Shown: positions 60,593 to 64,000 of the stretch, piece after piece
Layout of the letters: every line of letters begins with the position of its first letter
How positions within the stretch are numbered: position 1 is the stretch's first letter
Assembly (NCBI GenBank): GCA_016222805.1
Contig: JACRQG010000008.1
Location: 62,001 to 126,000, forward strand
Source: Verrucomicrobiota bacterium
GTDB taxonomy: Bacteria > Verrucomicrobiota > Verrucomicrobiia > Opitutales > Opitutaceae
Length of the DNA: 64,000 bases
Reading direction: 5' to 3'
Program-made: the position numbers and the translations under genes
The notes under the pieces: model-generated
Told to the model about the DNA's origin: nothing
Databases searched by the model: none
What the model saw: the letters and a program-made list of their open reading frames with translations, nothing else

Positions 60593-63500
60593 TTACGGCA
60601 CCTCGTAGACCTCGACCAGCGCCACACCCGTGGTCGTGCCTGGCCCGGTCACCTGGGCGCTATACGAACCCGGCGGCAGGTTGATCAGGATGGCGGCGTC
60701 GCGCGAACCCGGGTTCAGCGGGAAGGCGCCCACCCGGGCCGAAGCCTCGTTGATCAGCGCCGCGTCGTTGCCGGTCTCCCAATTGTCGTTGTCGCGCACC
60801 ACGCGGTCCGCGCCCTGCAGCAGGCGCAGTTGCGGATCCGCCAGCACGCCGCCGACATTGAAGGGGGCCGCGCCCAAGGTGGGTCCGACCGCGCGGATCA
60901 GCACCTTCTTGGCCGTGTTGCCACTGACCACGAAGCCGGCGATGAGCTGGGCCTGGCCGGAGCCGACCACGCCGCGCGTGGCGACGTTGGTCACCTTTTG
61001 CGCCGAGAAGGGTCGCAGGGTATCGACGTCATAAAGCTCGACGAGGGCCACGCCGGTGGCGCCACCCACGCCGCTCACCTGCGCCGTGTAGGAACCCGGC
61101 GGCAGGGTCGCCAAAATCGCGGCATCGCGGCTGGTCGGATTCAGGGCAAAGGCCCCGACTTGGTTGGACGCCGTGCTGATCGCCGCCGCCCCACCCCAAT
61201 TGTCGTTGAAGGCCGTCTGCGTGTTGCCGCTGAACAACTGGAGCTGCGGATCCGTCAGCGCGCCGGTCACGCCGAAGGCCGTCAGGGACGGACCGATCGC
61301 CCGGATCAGGACCTGTTTCGGTGTGTCGCCCGCGACCACGAAGCCGGCGATCAGGATGTTGCCGCCGGCCCCGACTTGACCGCGGGTCGAGAGGTTCTTC
61401 AGGAAGCCGTCGCTGAACGAAACGCCCGAGGAAACGGCGGCCATGAATCCACCGCCCGGACCACCGGTGATCGTGCCCGTGAGGAAGCCGGTGGCGGGAT
61501 CCGCCCGGCCGACGAACCGCACGCCCGCCTGGGTCGTGATCGTGAAGCTGCCCGTGGCGGTCACCGTCCCGGAACCGGCGTCCCGGAAGGAACCGTCCTG
61601 GGCATACACCATGATGGAGCCATCGGGACCGACGATGGCGACGAACGTGCTGTTCGGGCGATCATTCAAGCCGCCGGTGTAGTAGCCCGAGGCCACGGTC
61701 GCCGACCCACCGAAGCCGACCGCCCCGATGAAGGTGACGCGCCCGTTGTCCAGCGTGCCCGTCGCGCCGGTGTCCGTCGCCGTGCCGCTGATAAGGGAGC
61801 GTCCCACCGAGTCGAACTGGGCGAATCCGCCGATGGTGTCGACCGGCATGCCGGCATAGAAGTAGATCCGGCTGGGGTTGCCGGTCGAGTAACCGATGAA
61901 GGTGGCGTTGGTTCCGCGCACGCTGATGGCGGCGAAGCGTCCCGACTCACCCAGGCCGGCATAGCTGCCCGAGTAGATGACGTCGGCCCCCTTCACCCCC
62001 GGGATCACCGCGAGGACGGTGATCTCGTTCGACACCGTGGTCGCGCCCGAATTGTCGAGCGCCAGCGCCGTGATGCGGTAGATGCCCTCGGCTCCGGGCG
62101 TCCAGACCACCGAGTACGGAGCGGTGGTGTCCGCCGCCCCCACCGCCAGGCCGTTGGCGAAGAACTGCACGCTGGCGATGGTCCCGTCGGCGTCGTTGGC
62201 CGTCGCGGTGAGATTGGCCCCGCTGCCGACGCGGACAGTCGTGCCGTTGCCCGGCGCGGTCAGCGCCACGGTGGGCGCCCGGTTCGTCACCACCGTGACC
62301 GTGATGGGCGCGGAGTTCGTCACGTTGCCGGAATTGTCGGTCGCCTGGGCGGTGACGGTGTAGGTGCCGGCCGCGCTCGGCGTCCACGAGGCGGTGTAGG
62401 GCAAGGCGGTGGCGGAGCCGACCACGTTGCCGTTGGCGATGAAGCGCACCGAGGCAATCGTGCCATCGGCGTCGCTCGCCACGGCGGAGAGGTTGACGGT
62501 TGCGCCGCCGTTGACACTCGTGCCCGTCGGCGGCCCGGTGAGGGCGACGGTCGGGGCATTGTTGCCGTTGACCGTGATGCTGAGGGTGGCGGAGCTGGAG
62601 GAGGACAGGCCGGCGCTGTCGGTGGCAATCGCGAGCAGGCTGTAGGTGCCCGGGGCATTGGGTGTCCAGGTGGCCGAATACGGCGCCACCGTATCCGGGG
62701 TTCCGAGACTGGTGCCGTTGACGAAGAACTGCACCTGCGCGATCGGGCCGTTGCCGCCGCTCGGGGTCGCAGTGAACGGGATGGCATTGCCCACGCCGTA
62801 CTGGGTGCCCGGCACCGGGTTGTTGATCGTGACGGCCGGTGCGGCGACCGAGGTGATCGTGACGTTGACCGGACCGGCGTTGGCCACGTTGCCCACGTTG
62901 TCAGTGGCCTGCGCCGTCAGGGCGAAGGTCCCCGCCTGGGTCGGCCGCCAGCTGAGGTTGAACGGCGCCGACGTCGCGGTGCCGATGGCAAGCCCGTTGG
63001 CAAAGAACTGGACGCTGGCCACCGTGCCGTCCGAATCCGCGGCATTGGCCGACACCAGGATGAGGTTGCCGAGGCTGTAGCTGCCGGCCGCCGGGCTGGT
63101 GATCGCCAGGGTTGGCGCCGCGTTCGCACCGATGGTCACCGTCACCGGCGCGCTGGTGGTGACGTTGCCATTGTTGTCGGTCGCCCGCGCGGTGAGGGCA
63201 TAGACGCCGACCGAATTGGCGGTCCAGGTGGTGCTGTACGGCGAAACCTGGTCCGGCGCGCCGAGCGGCGCCCCGTTGACGAAGAACTCGACCTGCGTGA
63301 CCGAGCCATCCGGATCCGCGGCGCTGGCCGCCACGGTCAGCGGGGTACCGACCGTGTAGGAACTGCCGGTGGCTGGATTGGTGATCGCGACCGTCGGCGG
63401 CGCCGAGGAGACGACGGAGACGGCGACCACCGCGCTGTCGGTGATGTTGCCGAGGTTGTCGGTGGCCCGGGCGGTGAGCGTATAGGAGCCGATGGCGCCG

Positions 63501-64000
63501 GGGGTCCAGGCCGCGCTGTACGGGAAGGTGGAGTCGGTCGCGAGCGGCTGGCCGTTGAGGAAGAACTGCACGTTGGCGATGAACCCGGTCGAGGAGGTGG
63601 CATCCGCCTTGATGGTGACCGGCAGGTTGACGCCGAGGGCCTCGCCATTGGTCGGCGCGGTGACGGCCACGGTGGGTGCCGTGCCGCCGCTGACGGTGAT
63701 GTTGACCGCCGCGCTGGTGACGACGTTGCCGCCGTTGTCGGTGGCGCGCGCCGTCAGCACATAGTTGCCGGTGGCGCCCGGCGTGAAGGAGAAGTTGTAC
63801 GGGAAGACGGTATCCACGCCGAGCGAAGCGCCGTTGGCGAAGAATTCGACCTGGGCGATCGTGCCGTCGGCGTCGCTGGCCGTGGCGGCGATGAGGGTCG
63901 GCACTCCCACCGGGATCGAGGCACCACCCGAGGGCGAGGTAATCGAGACCGTCGGCGCGCCCGCGCTGATGCCGGCCACGGTAACGTTGACCGGCGCGCT
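60593..64000 (-). CDS. Giant Ig-repeat (Big_7-type) surface protein, 5' end off the window
   Basis: The frame is open to the last base of the window and reads SAPVNVTVAGISAGAPTV across the edge, so the N-terminus is missing. About 1135 residues are visible. Seven complete repeats of about 93 residues, each beginning AP(T/A)V and containing a DG..VQFF.NG motif followed by YS..WTP....Y.LTA.A.DN.GN, match bacterial Ig-like domain Big_7; the end of an eighth is at the edge. A region of about 200 residues with Gly-rich beta repeats (GVKGADVIYSGSYAGLGESG onward) follows. Two C-terminal domains (from about 61400 and 61005) carry NLSTRG/NVATRG, GFVVAGD/GFVVSGN, LIRAIGP/LIRAVGP and VEVYEV. It is probably an adhesin or surface-layer component. 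Confidence 0.85.
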   Translation of the reverse strand, partial: SAPVNVTVAGISAGAPTVSITSPSGGASIPVGVPTLIAATASDADGTIAQVEFFANGASLGVDTVFPYNFSFTPGATGNYVLTARATDNGGNVVTSAAVNITVSGGTAPTVAVTAPTNGEALGVNLPVTIKADATSSTGFIANVQFFLNGQPLATDSTFPYSAAWTPGAIGSYTLTARATDNLGNITDSAVVAVSVVSSAPPTVAITNPATGSSYTVGTPLTVAASAADPDGSVTQVEFFVNGAPLGAPDQVSPYSTTWTANSVGVYALTARATDNNGNVTTSAPVTVTIGANAAPTLAITSPAAGSYSLGNLILVSANAADSDGTVASVQFFANGLAIGTATSAPFNLSWRPTQAGTFALTAQATDNVGNVANAGPVNVTITSVAAPAVTINNPVPGTQYGVGNAIPFTATPSGGNGPIAQVQFFVNGTSLGTPDTVAPYSATWTPNAPGTYSLLAIATDSAGLSSSSSATLSITVNGNNAPTVALTGPPTGTSVNGGATVNLSAVASDADGTIASVRFIANGNVVGSATALPYTASWTPSAAGTYTVTAQATDNSGNVTNSAPITVTVVTNRAPTVALTAPGNGTTVRVGSGANLTATANDADGTIASVQFFANGLAVGAADTTAPYSVVWTPGAEGIYRITALALDNSGATTVSNEITVLAVIPGVKGADVIYSGSYAGLGESGRFAAISVRGTNATFIGYSTGNPSRIYFYAGMPVDTIGGFAQFDSVGRSLISGTATDTGATGTLDNGRVTFIGAVGFGGSATVASGYYTGGLNDRPNSTFVAIVGPDGSIMVYAQDGSFRDAGSGTVTATGSFTITTQAGVRFVGRADPATGFLTGTITGGPGGGFMAAVSSGVSFSDGFLKNLSTRGQVGAGGNILIAGFVVAGDTPKQVLIRAIGPSLTAFGVTGALTDPQLQLFSGNTQTAFNDNWGGAAAISTASNQVGAFALNPTSRDAAILATLPPGSYTAQVSGVGGATGVALVELYDVDTLRPFSAQKVTNVATRGVVGSGQAQLIAGFVVSGNTAKKVLIRAVGPTLGAAPFNVGGVLADPQLRLLQGADRVVRDNDNWETGNDAALINEASARVGAFPLNPGSRDAAILINLPPGSYSAQVTGPGTTTGVALVEVYEVP

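Noticed and set aside
62000-64000. Regularly spaced repeats of about 280 bases, considered as a CRISPR-like or tandem DNA array
   Set aside because: They are the coding repeats of Ig-like domains with divergent DNA, no short identical repeat and no spacers.

Overview
The window looks like a chromosomal piece of a Verrucomicrobiota bacterium, most likely Opitutaceae. The basis is the high GC content, large TonB-dependent receptors of the 'SPFVVST..GYRAANTLSGTRMN' type without SusD partners, many exported sulfatases, glycosidases and esterases, and a recurring C-terminal domain of the 'NLATRG..LIAGFVVSGD..VLIRAIGP' type in otherwise unrelated secreted proteins. The genus is inferred, not proven. 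I see no tRNA, rRNA, CRISPR array, transposase, integrase or phage gene.

Layout. (1) 1-5788, plus strand: a compact polysaccharide-degradation run (heparinase/alginate-lyase-like protein cut by the window start, SGNH lipoprotein, YhhN membrane protein, GH36-like TIM barrel, rhamnogalacturonan-acetylesterase-like protein). (2) 6229-11828: Ig-domain surface protein, glycerophosphodiester phosphodiesterase, and the K+ transporter Kup preceded by a probable cyclic di-AMP (ydaO/yuaA) riboswitch. (3) 11874-21279: sulfatase, SGNH hydrolase, parallel beta-helix protein, SOUL protein, sialidase, MazG-like protein, beta-lactamase-fold serine hydrolase. (4) 21853-42746: a large carbohydrate locus with CE7 esterase, TonB receptor, a translationally coupled three-gene operon (GH95, GH95, PA14-fused protein of unknown family), SGNH protein, a second member of the unknown family, sulfatase and a second TonB receptor. 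(5) 42888-60367: metabolic and envelope genes (MBL hydrolase, D-aminoacylase-like amidohydrolase, GT1 glycosyltransferase, Tat-exported amidase, two PH-domain membrane proteins, YqhA, aminotransferase, LysM lipoprotein, KdsD, Gfo/Idh oxidoreductase, class I fumarase, YjbQ, an ECF sigma/anti-sigma pair, polyprenyl synthase). (6) 60593 to the end, minus strand: a giant Ig-repeat surface protein that runs off the window.

Working together, sulfatases, esterases of at least three fold groups, GH95 fucosidase-type enzymes, sialidase, lyase-like enzymes and two TonB receptors fit import and stepwise stripping of a sulfated, acetylated, fucose- or galactose-containing glycan. The most promising unexplained protein system is the pair of large multi-domain paralogues at 25738-29022 and 35070-37991, which bracket the GH95 genes.

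The longer intergenic gaps are filled with dispersed, hairpin-forming repeats. One is a MITE-like element at about 17.4 kb with a near-identical partial copy at 38.1 kb and an inverted partial copy at 21.6 kb.
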